28,697 nt of DNA, from NCBI GenBank assembly GCA_016866635.1, contig VGLT01000001.1, forward strand, positions 1 through 28,697, given 5' to 3'. The DNA comes from Candidatus Uhrbacteria bacterium (GTDB taxonomy: Bacteria; Patescibacteriota; Patescibacteriia; 2-12-FULL-60-25). Made by a program: the position numbers and the translations under genes. The notes below the pieces were generated by a model that saw only the letters and a list, made by a program, of their open reading frames with translations, was not told the DNA's origin and made no database searches. Positions 27,938 to 28,697 of the stretch are shown here, piece after piece (the first letter of the stretch is position 1; each line of letters opens with the position of its first letter).

Positions 27938-28697
27938 ATGCCAAAACACTATCGAATCTTAACCAAATTGGCGCTCGTAGCCCTACGTGGATTACGAGGT
28001 TTTGGGTATGTTTTGGCTTTTATTTTTAAGCCACTCTTTATTGCGCTCGGCTTCTTGTTTACGGCGGTGCTGCGTTATATTTTATTACCAATCTACTCTT
28101 TAATCGTGCGCTTGCGAATTCGTTTTTCTAAAATTCTCGCGTCAGCTCGCGGCATCTTTTTCTTTTTCTTTACCAATCGATTTGTGTTTCATGCGGTTGT
28201 GTTTGTGATCTCGGTTGCTGCCATTGCAACTCAATTGCAGACACGGACGGCAACGGCGGGCGAGACCGGTCGACGTAGCATGCTGTATACACTGGTGACC
28301 TCTGGTCATGAAGAGGTGGTCCAAGAATCTACGGTACCAGGTCGCCTGGTGAAAAATGTAAATTACCTCGGTTCAAGCACCATCATGGCTCTGCCAGGGA
28401 TTGACTATGATTATGATGAGGAACAACCGTTGGCCGACATGACCATCCCAGGGAGCATTGCGGTTCAACCTTGGACCGAACATCATCCGGGTGATCCAGC
28501 GGCTCCGGTGAGACTCGTGACGCGCTCACAGACAGAAACGTATACCGTACAGTCGGGTGACACGGTTGCGGCGATTGCGGCACGATTTGGGGTGAACGTC
28601 GGAACGGTGATTAATGCAAATAAGTTAAACACTCGTGCTGCGATTAAACCTGGAGACACGCTTAAGATTCCAGCGGTGTCTGGCGTTCTGTATACCG
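27938..28697 (+). CDS. Membrane-anchored LysM-domain envelope protein, 3' end outside window
   Basis: The frame from ATG 27938 runs to the right edge (253 codons seen). The N-terminus is basic and strongly hydrophobic, with two or three membrane segments (about 21-55, YVLAFIFKPLFIALGFLF, and about 80-100, FHAVVFVISVAAIATQL). An extracytoplasmic stretch leads to a LysM domain near residues 200-245 (ETYTVQSGDTVAAIAARFGV, then GTVINANKLNTRAAIKPGDT and LKIP). LysM binds peptidoglycan. In CPR and other bacteria this arrangement usually continues into an M23 peptidase; that part would lie beyond the window. No start other than 27938 fits as well. Confidence 0.82.
   Translation, partial: MPKHYRILTKLALVALRGLRGFGYVLAFIFKPLFIALGFLFTAVLRYILLPIYSLIVRLRIRFSKILASARGIFFFFFTNRFVFHAVVFVISVAAIATQLQTRTATAGETGRRSMLYTLVTSGHEEVVQESTVPGRLVKNVNYLGSSTIMALPGIDYDYDEEQPLADMTIPGSIAVQPWTEHHPGDPAAPVRLVTRSQTETYTVQSGDTVAAIAARFGVNVGTVINANKLNTRAAIKPGDTLKIPAVSGVLYT

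Noticed and set aside
1..28697. tRNA, rRNA or CRISPR array
   Set aside because: No T-loop/acceptor pattern, conserved rRNA stretch or regularly spaced repeat was found by eye on either strand.

Overview
The window reads like the chromosome of a streamlined bacterium of the Candidate Phyla Radiation (Patescibacteria, probably a Parcubacteria-type lineage). This is inferred from the short intergenic spaces, a ComEC lacking its hydrolase domain, TrmB-type regulators, a ComM/LspA/DksA cluster, a membrane LysM protein and many orphan genes. No marker in the window fixes the lineage. TGA is a normal stop (comEC's upstream regulator, ftsK, the M23 lipoprotein), so the SR1/Gracilibacteria recoding does not apply. 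No tRNA, rRNA, CRISPR array or complete insertion sequence was seen.

Layout. 1-2.36 kb (minus): tig, nfo and a cut-off YbaK-like deacylase form one operon. 2.3-3.5 kb: a 139-bp direct repeat, carrying the tig promoter and the 3' end of a decayed NUDIX gene, brackets an inserted membrane-protein gene. 3.5-5.9 kb: ychF, a haem-oxygenase-like enzyme and a small orphan gene. 6.0-8.0 kb: a TrmB-type regulator overlapping comEC. 8.0-10.4 kb: a possible structured RNA and a GC-rich M23 lipoprotein. 10.5-14.6 kb: recA, ftsK and a RodZ-like gene. 14.6-16.6 kb: a 6S-like RNA, a GC-rich orphan gene with a very elaborate leader, and the rpsO leader. 16.6-21 kb: rpsO and pnp, separated by an orphan gene and a NYN nuclease. 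21-22.2 kb: a membrane protein. 22.26-22.84 kb: an apparent ~580-nt structured RNA with its own promoter and terminator. 22.9-25.7 kb: dksA-like, lspA, comM and an ORF6N fragment. 25.7-28.7 kb: a second TrmB-type regulator, an orphan gene, a small membrane protein and the start of a LysM envelope protein.

Two expression styles stand out. Core genes often have a -35/-10 promoter with exactly 17 bp spacing, placed so that the expected transcript starts 0-9 nt before the ATG and carries no Shine-Dalgarno sequence (tig, ychF, the first TrmB-type gene, the 27.3-kb membrane gene, the LysM gene). The GC-rich orphan genes (5.5, 8.5, 15.0, 16.9 and 26.6 kb) instead have strong Shine-Dalgarno sequences, usually structured leaders, and often a nearby terminator-like hairpin. 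They look like self-contained units set among the core genes.

Functionally the window covers protein folding (Tig), translation (YchF, S15), DNA repair and recombination (Nfo, RecA), chromosome translocation (FtsK), DNA uptake (ComEC, ComM), RNA turnover (PNPase, NYN) and envelope work (LspA, M23 lipoprotein, LysM protein, RodZ-like). The strongest candidates for undescribed biology are the long RNA at 22.3 kb, the minus-strand promoter/attenuator/inverted-repeat region at 15.9-16.3 kb, and a dispersed intergenic repeat whose central palindrome shows a compensatory change.
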